Below are positions 9,575 to 18,552 of a stretch of DNA of 64,000 bases, one piece after another (position 1 is the first letter of the stretch; each line of letters starts with the position of its first letter). The notes below the pieces were generated by a model. It made no database searches. It had not been told where the DNA came from and worked only from the letters and a program-made list of their open reading frames with translations. The position numbers and the translations under genes are program-made. Origin of the DNA: Winogradskyella ouciana (lineage in GTDB: Bacteria > Bacteroidota > Bacteroidia > Flavobacteriales > Flavobacteriaceae); NCBI RefSeq assembly GCF_009709615.1, contig NZ_WJYA01000004.1:765804-829803 (forward strand). Reading direction: 5' to 3'.

Positions 9575-10695
9575 TTAAATTTTTAGATCTTCATAAAATA
9601 AACAATAGATTTCGCGATGAACTAGAAGCCTCGTTCAGTAGCTCGTTGGATGCTTCTCATTTTATATTAGGAGATAATGTTTCAAAGTTCGAAAATGAGT
9701 TTGCCCAATACTGTGGCACTGAATACTGTGTGGGTACGGCAAGTGGGTTAGATGCACTGACACTAATATTAAAAGGCTATATAGAAATTGGAAAACTCAA
9801 CAAGGGTGATAAGGTTATTGTGCCAGCCAATACGTTTATCGCTACAATTCTATCCATATTACATGCGGATTTAGAACCCGTTTTAGTAGAACCTAATCCT
9901 GAGACTTACAATCTTTCAGTTGAGGAAACAGAAATAGCTATAACTAAAGATGTTAAGGCAATTATTATGGTACACCTATATGGTCAGTTAGCTGATGTTG
10001 AAGGCCTAAAGCTACTATCTAAGAAACACAATTTGCTGTTAATTGAAGATGCTGCCCAGGCGCATGGTGCAGTGGCAAGTTCCAAAAATCAAAAACTAAA
10101 TTCCAAAACTATAAAAGCTGGTAAATTAGGGCATGCCGCTGCCTTTAGTTTTTATCCGAGTAAAAATTTAGGAGCTTTGGGTGATGGTGGTGCTGTGACA
10201 ACAAACGATTCGGATTTATACGATGCCATTGCTTTGTTGAGAAATTATGGTAGCAGTGTGAAATATAGCCATGAAATCATTGGCTTTAATAGTAGATTGG
10301 ATGATCTACAAGCTGCTTTTTTGAGTGTAAAACTAAAGTCTTTAGATGCAGATAATCAAAAAAGAAGAACTGTTGCAATGCAATACCTTAATGGAATTAA
10401 CAATCCTAAAATTAAACTACCGTTTTATAATGAGACAGATAGCCATGTCTTTTATGCATTTGTGGTCGAAGTAAAGGATAGAGAAGAGTTTATAAAATTC
10501 TTAAATCAAAATAATATTGAATGGTTAATCCATTATCCTATTCCACCACATAAGCAAAAAGCACTTCATCGATTTTCTCATTTAAATCTGCCTATTACTG
10601 AGCAAATCCATAAAAGAATTATAAGTTTGCCTATAAGCCCAATTATAACTGATAATGAGGTGCAAACTGTAATTAAAGTTCTTAATACTTACTAA
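9571..10695 (+). CDS. DegT/DnrJ/EryC1/StrS-family sugar aminotransferase (FdtB/QdtB-like)
   Basis: 374 residues, PLP-dependent, predicted to aminate a nucleotide-linked keto-sugar. The N-terminus IKFLDLHKIN, the block GTASGLDALTLILK (near 54-67), the IEDAAQAHGA motif (158-167) and the PLP lysine K198 in FSFYPSKNLGALGDGG are all visible. FdtB and QdtB make dTDP-3-amino-3,6-dideoxyhexoses from the product of FdtA/QdtA, and an FdtA-like gene lies at 15583. Residues about 170-180 (SSKNQKLNSKT) form an insertion compared with relatives and are encoded by a 28-bp heptad-repeat element that also occurs at 32523. Overlaps the upstream FemAB-like gene by 4 bp. Confidence 0.9.
   Translation: MIKFLDLHKINNRFRDELEASFSSSLDASHFILGDNVSKFENEFAQYCGTEYCVGTASGLDALTLILKGYIEIGKLNKGDKVIVPANTFIATILSILHADLEPVLVEPNPETYNLSVEETEIAITKDVKAIIMVHLYGQLADVEGLKLLSKKHNLLLIEDAAQAHGAVASSKNQKLNSKTIKAGKLGHAAAFSFYPSKNLGALGDGGAVTTNDSDLYDAIALLRNYGSSVKYSHEIIGFNSRLDDLQAAFLSVKLKSLDADNQKRRTVAMQYLNGINNPKIKLPFYNETDSHVFYAFVVEVKDREEFIKFLNQNNIEWLIHYPIPPHKQKALHRFSHLNLPITEQIHKRIISLPISPIITDNEVQTVIKVLNTY
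10080..10107 (-). repeat. Degenerate 7-bp-period element inside the aminotransferase gene
   Basis: Read on the minus strand, these 28 bases are four heptads of the form TTTNNNN, beginning and ending with TTTGGAA. They match the intergenic copy at 32523-32550 at 27 of 28 positions; the only difference is at 10087. In the plus-strand coding frame the element encodes most of an 11-residue low-complexity insertion between HGA and the PLP-lysine region. Confidence 0.8.
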
Positions 10696-12003
10696 TTGAA
10701 AAAGTTTTTCTATTACATAAACAATAAAGTTCTGATAAAAGCAGCCAACTTAAATACTGCCAATATTAGTATTAAGATTATTGCAGGTATAATTATTACT
10801 AAGTTCATCACCATTTTTATTGGTCCGGAGGGTATGGCCCTTATTGGAAATCTAAGAAATTTTTTGAGCACCATACAATCTATTGCCATAGCAGGTCTTT
10901 ATGATGGTGTTGTTAAACTAATAGATAAGTGCAAGAACAATTTTACTGAGCTTACGAGCACATTATCTACAGTCTTTTATTTTGGCTTTTTTTCGTCAAT
11001 TCTTTTAGCGTTTCTATGTTATTATAATGCCGAATATATTAACGGTTTAATATTTCTAAACAATAACTATACTTACGTTATTGAGACCATGGCTCTTGTT
11101 TTGCCATTCTATGCCTTAAATATGTTTGTGTTCTCAATAATGAATGGCTTTTCTAAGTATAGAATCTTATTGGTCATCAATATTATTGGCCAGATTTTGG
11201 GACTGTTAGTCACGCTGCTTTTAATTAAACAAGAAAACATTGATGGTGCATTGATTGCTGTTGTTATTACACCAGCATTGAGTCTGTTGATTACCATTGT
11301 GGGTATTGCATTTAGGAAAAGCTTTATGTCTAGCATAAACATTACTAACATTAAATTTTCTGTACTCAAAAATTTAAGCCCTTTTATGATCATGGCATTG
11401 GTGTCCTCAATAGCATTGCCAATTGTTTATATCATAATCAGAAACTATCTCATTGCTGAAATTGGTATTAAGGAAGCCGGTTATTGGACAGCCGTAACGC
11501 GTGTGTCGGATTATTATTTAATGTTTATTAATTCGTTGATGGCACTCTATATTTTACCTCGTTTTTCAGAAATTAATACACGTGAGGAATTTAGAAAAGA
11601 AGTATTTAGCTTTTATAAGACTGTGCTTCCAATCTTTGCTGTTCTGCTAGGTGTTATTTATTTAAGCAGAAGCCTGTTGGTAAATCTTTTGTTCACCGAA
11701 GAGTTTAGACCTGTAGAAGACTTATTTGGATATCAAATTTTAGGAGATTTTATTCGTGTAATGTCCATGGTTATAGCTTATCAATTTTTGGCCAAAAAGA
11801 TGTTTGCCCATTTTATTATTATCGAAGTGTTTTTATTCATTATAATGTATGTGTCTAGTGTTTACCTCATTGATATCTTTGGGTTAAAAGGTGCAGTTAT
11901 GGGACATTGTCTGAGCTATTTTATGCATTTTGGGATTATATTGCTCATTTTTGGCAGTTCTCTGTTTGGTGTAATCAATGACAAAGGAATAGATGACTTT
12001 TAA
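10696..12003 (+). CDS. Wzx-type O-antigen/polysaccharide flippase (first of two paralogs)
   Basis: 435 residues with about twelve transmembrane helices, belonging to the MATE/MOP exporter superfamily. Markers are FIGPEGMALIGNLRNF near the N-terminus and EAGYWTAVTRVSDYY in the middle, as in WzxE-like flippases that move undecaprenyl-linked repeat units across the inner membrane. The start is TTG at 10696, directly after the stop of the aminotransferase, so it is translationally linked. The next gene at 12015 is clearly a paralog. Confidence 0.88.
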   Translation: MKKFFYYINNKVLIKAANLNTANISIKIIAGIIITKFITIFIGPEGMALIGNLRNFLSTIQSIAIAGLYDGVVKLIDKCKNNFTELTSTLSTVFYFGFFSSILLAFLCYYNAEYINGLIFLNNNYTYVIETMALVLPFYALNMFVFSIMNGFSKYRILLVINIIGQILGLLVTLLLIKQENIDGALIAVVITPALSLLITIVGIAFRKSFMSSINITNIKFSVLKNLSPFMIMALVSSIALPIVYIIIRNYLIAEIGIKEAGYWTAVTRVSDYYLMFINSLMALYILPRFSEINTREEFRKEVFSFYKTVLPIFAVLLGVIYLSRSLLVNLLFTEEFRPVEDLFGYQILGDFIRVMSMVIAYQFLAKKMFAHFIIIEVFLFIIMYVSSVYLIDIFGLKGAVMGHCLSYFMHFGIILLIFGSSLFGVINDKGIDDF

Positions 12004-12014
12004 AACAGTAACTC

Positions 12015-13304
12015 GTGAAACTTCCTAAATTTCTTAGTGGTAATACAGTTCTTAAGATTACATCGCTTAACGCTGTAGTTATAACTATTAGGCTTGTTGT
12101 TTCTGTATTTATTCAACGCTTATTAGCAATTACAGTTGGTGAAGCTGGTATTGCTAGTATTGGACAGGTTAGAAACGTTATGGTGATGCTTACCAGCACA
12201 TCTACTATGGGAATCTTTAGTGGTGTGGTAAAATATGTAGCTGAGTATAAAGAAGATAAGCCAGAACTTGCTAAACTTTTTTCTACGGCAACGATTTTTG
12301 TTATCATCGGTTGTGTTGTTTCTGCTTTAATCTTGTTTATTGGGTCAAGCTATTTTTCTAATTATCTTTTTAAGTCAGATGACTTCGTATATGTATTTAA
12401 GTTATTGGCTGTAATTGTTCCTTTTATAGCTGTTAGTAGAACTATTAATGGTATTGTTAGTGGCCTTTCGGATTATAAGAAATACGCTAAAATTGAACTT
12501 ATAAGTTATCTCTTAGCTACAGTTGCTATTCTTATAGGTCTGTATACGTCAAAATTAGAAGGTGTAATTATCGCAATTGCAATTGCACCAATGATTCAAC
12601 TTGTTGTTTTAGGTTTTGTGTTTGGCGAAACATTAAGGGAATATATGAGTTTTAAGAGTTTAAAATTCAACCTTATTTATAAGAACAAACTTTTGGCATT
12701 TACTCTAATGTCTTTTGTTTCTGCATTTTTACTCAATTATATTGAAATTAACATCAGAACAACTGTAGCCAATGAAATTAATATTAATGAAGCGGGTTAT
12801 TGGACAGCGATTACATTTATTTCAAAAAACTACATGGTATTTGCAACAGGCTTGTTTACACTGTATGTAATACCAAAATTTGCAAATATCCACAACAAAA
12901 AGGATTTTAAAAATGAAGTCTTTAGTATCTATAAAACCATTTTGCCAATCTTTGGGTTGGGTATGTTATTGGTTTACCTATTTAGAAATCTAATAATAGA
13001 AATTATCTATCCGGATTTTACAGGAATGGAACCCTTATTTAAATGGCAGTTATTGGGTGATTTTATTCGTCTGTGTGCATTGGTGTTAGCGCATCAGTTT
13101 TTAGCAAAACGATTGGTTAAGAGCTTTGTTGTTACGGAGATTATTTCATTGGTGTTATTTTTTGTACTTACCAAAATATTTATTCAGTATTATGGTACAG
13201 AAGGTGTTGTAATGGCACATTTAGTACGTTTTGTTATATACTTTGCCATTGTGATATTTGTTATCAGATTGTATTACAGTAATAAACAATCAAAGCCGTC
13301 TTAG
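12015..13304 (+). CDS. Wzx-type polysaccharide flippase (second of two paralogs)
   Basis: 429 residues and about twelve transmembrane helices. It shares with the preceding protein the N-terminal pattern (ITVGEAGIASIGQVRN versus FIGPEGMALIGNLRN), the EAGYWTAITFISKNY block and a similar C-terminal FIRLCALVLAHQFLAKR segment. The start is GTG at 12015, 11 bp after the previous stop. The protein ends 4 bp from the convergent glycosyltransferase at 13309. Two flippases in a row suggest either two different lipid-linked substrates or duplication in progress of functional divergence. Confidence 0.87.
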   Translation: MKLPKFLSGNTVLKITSLNAVVITIRLVVSVFIQRLLAITVGEAGIASIGQVRNVMVMLTSTSTMGIFSGVVKYVAEYKEDKPELAKLFSTATIFVIIGCVVSALILFIGSSYFSNYLFKSDDFVYVFKLLAVIVPFIAVSRTINGIVSGLSDYKKYAKIELISYLLATVAILIGLYTSKLEGVIIAIAIAPMIQLVVLGFVFGETLREYMSFKSLKFNLIYKNKLLAFTLMSFVSAFLLNYIEINIRTTVANEININEAGYWTAITFISKNYMVFATGLFTLYVIPKFANIHNKKDFKNEVFSIYKTILPIFGLGMLLVYLFRNLIIEIIYPDFTGMEPLFKWQLLGDFIRLCALVLAHQFLAKRLVKSFVVTEIISLVLFFVLTKIFIQYYGTEGVVMAHLVRFVIYFAIVIFVIRLYYSNKQSKPS

Positions 13305-13308
13305 CTTC

Positions 13309-14454
13309 TTATTCTTTGTTTTCTTGCCATGTTTTTAAGTAGTTTTTGGCGGAAGATATATAATTATGGTGCTCTTCTATAAATTGTCTGGCATTTTTCG
13401 AAATTTCAGTAATCTTATTAGGATTATTAATTAACCATTCCAGTTTTTTTGCAATATGCGTAGCGTTAGGCAATGCGTTGATTGCAACAGTGTCTTCTTC
13501 AACGTTATAATAATTTGACCATTCTTTTTCTGCACCTGTAAACACAACCTTACCTTGTGCCATAGCTTCAAGAGCATTGTAACCTTGGTCGTATGCATAA
13601 ATTTGGTCGAAAACAATATGAGCTCCATCTAAGGCTTTTATGTAATCCTTATACGGCATACTTCTAACAGTTATGATTTTTATTCGTTCACTATAATTAG
13701 CACTTAAGATTTCTAAGGCTTCTTCAAAAATGTCATTCCCTTTTTTGTAGTAATTGCTTGAGTTAATGCCATGAAAAATAATAATCTTCTCTTCGGTCTT
13801 TGGTCTTTTATACGTTAAAACATCCGTATTTACAGGATTTGGTATTAGTCCTAAATATTTTGGATGGTTTTTCAATGGTAAATGATAATCTATATCTGAA
13901 GCAATAACACCATTGATATTTTCGTAAATGTGTTTATGAAGCTTTTTAAATTCAGGCTTCAAAAATTTAAGACCATAGGCACTAATAAAAGTTCTATCCT
14001 TTCCGTTTTTATAAGGTGTTAAGATTGAATATCTTAGTTTATCGGCATTGGCATATGAAACACTTATAAAGTCTGTGCCGCATGACAACAGGTAAATATT
14101 ATTATTCCATGAAGAGATTAAATCAAAAATATCCTTTTCGATTTTTGCAGTACAACCAAAAGGAGCTTCGTTAATAAACTGTACAAAATCATAATTGCTC
14201 AGCTGCGGTTGCAACCTTTTAACTTGGCTTTTTATGTTAATGGATTCAAGATCAATACCACTAATGAGATATAATAAGTTTTTAATCTTTTGTTTGAGCC
14301 CTGTCTGATATCTTTTCTCAATCAGTAAATCAACATTGTACTTTTTAAACCCGTCAAAAGATGCAACGATGGTGACATCATGGTTCAATCGCAATAGACC
14401 TTCCTTTAACGAATTATGAAGCCTGCTATATTCGCCAACCAATAAAATTTTCAT
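13309..14454 (-). CDS. GT4-like glycosyltransferase
   Basis: 381 residues. The N-terminal Rossmann domain begins with MKILLVGEYSRLHNSLKEGL, and the C-terminal domain has the donor-site pattern YNALEAMAQGKVVF near residues 300-313 and a closing DNA-like helix region. The usual E-x7-E motif is only partly kept (E in LEAMAQGK). Lies convergent to the second flippase with a 4-bp gap and divergent from the GT4 gene at 14490 with a 35-bp gap. It probably adds one sugar during glycan repeat-unit assembly in the cytoplasm. Confidence 0.75.
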   Translation of the reverse strand: MKILLVGEYSRLHNSLKEGLLRLNHDVTIVASFDGFKKYNVDLLIEKRYQTGLKQKIKNLLYLISGIDLESINIKSQVKRLQPQLSNYDFVQFINEAPFGCTAKIEKDIFDLISSWNNNIYLLSCGTDFISVSYANADKLRYSILTPYKNGKDRTFISAYGLKFLKPEFKKLHKHIYENINGVIASDIDYHLPLKNHPKYLGLIPNPVNTDVLTYKRPKTEEKIIIFHGINSSNYYKKGNDIFEEALEILSANYSERIKIITVRSMPYKDYIKALDGAHIVFDQIYAYDQGYNALEAMAQGKVVFTGAEKEWSNYYNVEEDTVAINALPNATHIAKKLEWLINNPNKITEISKNARQFIEEHHNYISSAKNYLKTWQENKE

Positions 14455-14463
14455 TTATATGAT

Positions 14464-14471
14464 TACATTTG
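14464..14471 (+). promoter_or_regulatory. Putative -7 box upstream of the GT4 gene
   Basis: TACATTTG fits the Bacteroidota -7 consensus TAnnTTTG exactly and ends 18 bp before the ATG at 14490. No good TTTG -33 element lies 19 bp upstream, so the assignment is tentative. Confidence 0.4.
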
Positions 14472-14489
14472 CTTCAAAGATAATTTTTA

Positions 14490-15578
14490 ATGATCAAATC
14501 CAACCCTAAAAAAATATGTATTGTAGTTTCTTCTTTAGGTGCTGGTGGTGCAGAACGCTCTTCTGCTTTATTATCTGAATTATTATTTGATTTAGGTTAT
14601 GATGTTCATATTGTTTCGGTAATAGACAGAATAGACTATCCATACAAAGGGGAACTGCTCAATTTGGGTAAGCTAAAATCCAAAGATCACTCTAGTTTGG
14701 GGAGGCTAAAGCGATTACTGGTTTTTAAGAATTACCTTAAGGAAAATAACTTTGATTATGTTATTGATAATAGAACTCGAATAGGATTGTTCAAAGAGTT
14801 TGTTATATCTAAATGGGTTTACAATGCAAAAAGAACGATTTATTGTATTCGCAGTTACAAAACAGAGGCATACATTAATCCAAGCCATTTTATCGGGAAG
14901 GTTTTGTATGGCTCTGCATTTAAGATTGTTGCAGTTTCTAATGCTATATGTGATAAACTTAAGGAGAGTTATAATTTCAAAAATTTAGAAGTAATACATA
15001 ATCCGGTTGTAGAAAATTATGAAAGCCGAAAAACCGAAAAATCAAAAACAGGTAGTTATGCCCTTTTTTATGGGCGATTAGATGATGCTGTAAAAAACGT
15101 TTCTTTATTGTTAGAAGCTTATTCTCAATCAAGACTGCCTCAAACAGGTATAAAGCTAAAAATATTAGGAAATGGAAAAGATAAAGAAATGTTGCAAAGG
15201 AAAACCGATGATCTAAATTTGGAGCCTTATGTTGAATTTTTAGGCTTTAAGGAAAATCCTTATGATTTGGTTGAGTCTGCATATTTTACGGTCTTAACAA
15301 GTAGGTATGAAGGCTTTCCAAGAGTTTTGGTAGAGTCTCTCGCTCTTGGTGTACCAGTAATTTCTGTAGATTGTAAATCTGGTCCAGATGAAATTATTAT
15401 CAACGAGCAAAATGGGCTTTTAGTTGAAAATCATAATATCGAAGTTTTGGCAAATGCCATGAACAGAATGCTAGAGGATAAAGATTTATACTTACATTGT
15501 AAGTCTAATGCAAGAGCTAGCGTTGAGAAGTTTTCGAAAGCGGAAATTGGTCAACAATGGAAAAAATTATTGGAGTAA
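14490..15578 (+). CDS. GT4 glycosyltransferase
   Basis: 362 residues with the glycine-rich acceptor loop SSLGAGGAERSS near residues 14-25 and the donor-binding C-terminal motif EGFPRVLVESLALGVPVIS near 272-290, followed by SGPDEII and NGLLV. This is a textbook two-domain GT-B retaining glycosyltransferase acting on nucleotide sugars in polysaccharide assembly. It is followed 4 bp later by the FdtA-like ketoisomerase, so both are probably co-transcribed. Confidence 0.92.
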   Translation: MIKSNPKKICIVVSSLGAGGAERSSALLSELLFDLGYDVHIVSVIDRIDYPYKGELLNLGKLKSKDHSSLGRLKRLLVFKNYLKENNFDYVIDNRTRIGLFKEFVISKWVYNAKRTIYCIRSYKTEAYINPSHFIGKVLYGSAFKIVAVSNAICDKLKESYNFKNLEVIHNPVVENYESRKTEKSKTGSYALFYGRLDDAVKNVSLLLEAYSQSRLPQTGIKLKILGNGKDKEMLQRKTDDLNLEPYVEFLGFKENPYDLVESAYFTVLTSRYEGFPRVLVESLALGVPVISVDCKSGPDEIIINEQNGLLVENHNIEVLANAMNRMLEDKDLYLHCKSNARASVEKFSKAEIGQQWKKLLE

Positions 15579-15582
15579 TTGA

Positions 15583-15990
15583 ATGAAAACGATAGGAGAT
15601 AGTAAAATTATTGAAATACCTAAAGTACACGATGAGCGCGGTTCGCTTGCGGTTATTGAAAAACAGGTTGTTCCGTTTGCTATAAAACGGGTATACTATT
15701 TATATGATGTTCCTAGTGATAGCTACAGAGGAGGTCATGCGCATAAAGAACAAGAGTCTGTAATTATTGCGCTTAGCGGAAGCTTTGAAGTGATTATAGA
15801 TGACGGTAAATCGCGTAAACGGATTATGCTTAACAAACCAACACAGGGTTTGTATCTACCTACAAATATCTGGCGCGAAATTGATAATTTTTCTTCAGGT
15901 GCGGTTTGCTTGGTTTTGGCTTCTACCACTTACAACGAAGATGAGTATATTAGAGAGTACGAGACGTTTATAAATCAGTCCTTAGGGTAA
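15583..15990 (+). CDS. FdtA/QdtA-like dTDP-4-dehydro-6-deoxyglucose ketoisomerase (cupin)
   Basis: 135 residues, a small cupin. It carries HDERGSLAVIE near the N-terminus and the histidine-rich RGGHAHKEQ (about 49-57), which in FdtA/QdtA/TylM3-type enzymes binds the substrate and catalyses 3,4-ketoisomerisation of dTDP-4-keto-6-deoxyglucose. The product feeds a DegT aminotransferase, matched by the gene at 9571. The position of the hydroxyl produced (FdtA versus QdtA) cannot be judged from sequence alone. RmlA and RmlB are not in the window. The 3' end overlaps the convergent GT2 gene by 16 bp. Confidence 0.88.
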   Translation: MKTIGDSKIIEIPKVHDERGSLAVIEKQVVPFAIKRVYYLYDVPSDSYRGGHAHKEQESVIIALSGSFEVIIDDGKSRKRIMLNKPTQGLYLPTNIWREIDNFSSGAVCLVLASTTYNEDEYIREYETFINQSLG

Positions 15991-16895
15991 TAGACCTTTT
16001 CTCCTTTTAATGATTTTAATTTTATCAATAGTTTGAGAAGCCATTTAGGACTTTTTAATAACAAATTCTTCCGAGTACTTAGTGTATTGATATCTATATG
16101 AGATTTAAAATAGTTGAAGCTTTTATTATCACTTTGTAGTTTGCTTAAAATAGCCATAGAATAACGATTACGATCTAAGTAAGCTTTTATGTATTTGTTA
16201 TTCTGTTCTTCTTTAAGGTACTTATCATATTTAGGTTTTTTATCTAATCCAAAAGTAGTGTTAGAAAGACTCGAAGGGCTATAGTTATAGATTACTAGTT
16301 GTTTGTTTATAAATAGTATATCATAATGTAACCCAAAACGAATCCACATATCTGTATCTTGACCCGAAATGATTAAAGGATCAAAATACCCTGTTTTTTC
16401 TAATATTGATTTGTGAAACACTACACTAGAACTCGTAAGTAATGAATATTTTTGACTGGCTTCAAAATAATTGTAACTTTTGTAAAGCCCTGATCGCTTA
16501 AAATTATATATTACAGGAACAGTCTTATGTTCATATTTTTGGGAAATGGCTGTAGCAAAAATTTTGTGTTCAGGAAATTTTAAAATAGCTGTATGTATCG
16601 TTTTGAGATATTCTTTATCCCAAATATCATCTCCATCCAATAAAGCTATATAGCTGTATTTAGCCGCTTTAATTCCGGTGTTCCTAGCAACAGATGCACC
16701 TTGGTTCTCAGTCGTTATAAGTCTAACCCGAGTGTCTTTGAATGAATTAATAATAGTCTCGCTTTCATCTGTAGAGCCATCATTGACTACAATGATCTCT
16801 AAATCTTTAAATGATTGGTTTAGCACACTGCTCAGGGTATTTTTTATAAAATCCGCTTTATTGTATACCGTTATGACAATTGAAAAAAAAGACAC
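15975..16895 (-). CDS. GT2 glycosyltransferase
   Basis: 306 residues. GT-A fold with FSIVITVYNKADFI at the start, NDGSTDES near 38-45, ENQGASVARNTGIKAA near 63-78, and the metal-binding DGDD at 87-90. No transmembrane segments are evident, so it is a cytoplasmic or peripheral transferase. The start overlaps the stop of the upstream GT2 gene by 1 bp, marking a two-gene unit on the minus strand. Confidence 0.9.
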   Translation of the reverse strand: MSFFSIVITVYNKADFIKNTLSSVLNQSFKDLEIIVVNDGSTDESETIINSFKDTRVRLITTENQGASVARNTGIKAAKYSYIALLDGDDIWDKEYLKTIHTAILKFPEHKIFATAISQKYEHKTVPVIYNFKRSGLYKSYNYFEASQKYSLLTSSSVVFHKSILEKTGYFDPLIISGQDTDMWIRFGLHYDILFINKQLVIYNYSPSSLSNTTFGLDKKPKYDKYLKEEQNNKYIKAYLDRNRYSMAILSKLQSDNKSFNYFKSHIDINTLSTRKNLLLKSPKWLLKLLIKLKSLKGEKVYYPKD

Positions 16896-17758
16896 TAATG
16901 TTTTTGTTTTAGTTTACAAAAGTAACCCAACTTATAAAAATCGAATAAACGCATGGATGGATAGGACGATTTTAAGTTTTTTAATAATAAAGGTTTTGTA
17001 AGGATAAATAACATTATAACTAGTCCACTAAGTTTTAGAGAATTAATTTTATTTGAATATTTAACAACAGAGCTGTCTTGTATAAGTTTTTCATTAGATT
17101 TTACCAGATGATGCAAATTCTGCAAACCTTGTTCTGTCTTTTTTATAAAAGTATCCGCATCTTCTTTACTATCATGTATAACGGGAGTGTCGATAAAACT
17201 AGGTTTTATACCTTCTGCTTTTAGAGTATTAAAAAATAATAGATCTTCATAACCATAGGTTTTTATGCTTTCATTAAATGGGCACTTGAGAATTACGGAT
17301 TTCTTTATTAAAAAATTAGCCGAAGAAAGTACCTTGTTACTCTTGTGGGACTCTCTCTCTTTTGTGTATATCCATCTGAGTTTATACGGTTTTTTGGCTG
17401 CGACCTTTTCTCCAATCATTCCACCAATTACCACATCTTTTTCTTTGTGCTCGATATAGGAAGCGATGTATTCTTTTGATTTAGGAAATGTGCCAGCATC
17501 TATAAAAAGAAGTGTATTGTATTGTGCTTTATTAGCTAACAGATTCCTTATGGCACTGCGTCCAATATTTTCTTTCAGGACGATTAACTTAATATTAGAA
17601 AATGCCTTTACTTTTTCGGTACTATCAAATCTAATATCTGATGCATCATCAATTACAATAATTTCAAATTTAATATGACATTTTATGGCCTGTGCATGTA
17701 CTTCTTCAACTAAGGGAAGAATATTGTAATTATATACTGGTATCAGTATAGATAGCAT
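16895..17758 (-). CDS. GT2-family glycosyltransferase with altered DxD
   Basis: 287 residues. It opens with LSILIPVYNYNILPL, has VIDDASD near 35-41 and ENIGRSAIRN near 63-72. The place of the metal-binding DxD is occupied by FIDAGTF (about 85-91), that is D-A-G instead of D-x-D, which occurs in some GT2 members but may change metal use. It is coupled to the downstream GT2 by a 1-bp stop/start overlap. It lies 12 bp downstream of ftsE, which is on the same strand, so read-through from ftsE is possible. Confidence 0.82.
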   Translation of the reverse strand: MLSILIPVYNYNILPLVEEVHAQAIKCHIKFEIIVIDDASDIRFDSTEKVKAFSNIKLIVLKENIGRSAIRNLLANKAQYNTLLFIDAGTFPKSKEYIASYIEHKEKDVVIGGMIGEKVAAKKPYKLRWIYTKERESHKSNKVLSSANFLIKKSVILKCPFNESIKTYGYEDLLFFNTLKAEGIKPSFIDTPVIHDSKEDADTFIKKTEQGLQNLHHLVKSNEKLIQDSSVVKYSNKINSLKLSGLVIMLFILTKPLLLKNLKSSYPSMRLFDFYKLGYFCKLKQKH

Positions 17759-17770
17759 TATTTGTAAAGA

Positions 17771-18454
17771 TTAGTTCTTACGTTGCACTACCTCAAAAAC
17801 CTTGTTTTCATCACACTTTAAGGTTTTACTCGGATATTTTAAAAGCAAAGCATAATCGTGCGTTGCCATCAAAATAGTATTTCCATTTTTATTAATGTCT
17901 TGTAATACTTTCATAACCTCAATACTTGTCTGTGGGTCAAGGTTACCTGTTGGCTCATCTGCTAATATCAATTCAGGATCGTTAAGTAACGCACGTGCAA
18001 TGGCGATGCGTTGTTGTTCTCCGCCAGAAAGTTCATGAGGGAACTTAAATCCTTTAGTTTTCATGGCGACCTTATCCAATACACTTTCAATACGTTCCTT
18101 AATCTTATCCTTATCTTTCCAACCCGTGGCTTTAAGAACAAATTCAAGATTGCCATTTATAGTTCGGTCTGGTAAAAGCTTAAAATCCTGAAATACGATA
18201 CCCAATTTTCTACGTAAAAACGGAATATCTTTTTCCTTCATGGTTCTAAGGTTAAAATCTACGACATTGCCTTCACCTTCGGTGAGTTCTAGATCGCCAT
18301 AAAGGGTTTTCATAAAACTACTTTTACCGCTTCCGGTTTTACCAATGAGATAAACAAAATCTCCTTTTTTCATTTCAAAATTTATATTGGCAAGTACCAT
18401 GCTATCACCTTGGTAAATCGTCGCATCTTTAAGTTGTAAAACCGTTTCGGACAT
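17771..18454 (-). CDS. ftsE: Cell-division ABC ATPase FtsE
   Basis: 227 residues, the usual length. Walker [10 protein letters not shown] at 38-46, signature LSGGEQQR at 142-149, Walker [11 protein letters not shown] at 161-170, then the D-loop GNLDP and the switch histidine in ATHDY. FtsE works with FtsX to control peptidoglycan hydrolases at the division site. No ftsX adjoins it; in this phylum ftsE and ftsX are often apart. LolD is an alternative reading, but the FtsE-specific [11 protein letters not shown] block supports FtsE. Confidence 0.9.
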   Translation of the reverse strand: MSETVLQLKDATIYQGDSMVLANINFEMKKGDFVYLIGKTGSGKSSFMKTLYGDLELTEGEGNVVDFNLRTMKEKDIPFLRRKLGIVFQDFKLLPDRTINGNLEFVLKATGWKDKDKIKERIESVLDKVAMKTKGFKFPHELSGGEQQRIAIARALLNDPELILADEPTGNLDPQTSIEVMKVLQDINKNGNTILMATHDYALLLKYPSKTLKCDENKVFEVVQRKN

Positions 18455-18552
18455 ATTTTTTATTCAAATTAAGTATGTGTAAATGTATTGTTTAATATTT
18501 CAAATCCCAAATGCAATTTCTACCTTGGCATAGTAATTGAAAAGCTACTTTC

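Noticed and set aside
17771..18454. LolD lipoprotein-export ATPase
   Set aside because: The sequence [11 protein letters not shown] and overall pattern fit FtsE better, although the FtsX-like permease at 31142 leaves some doubt about partners.
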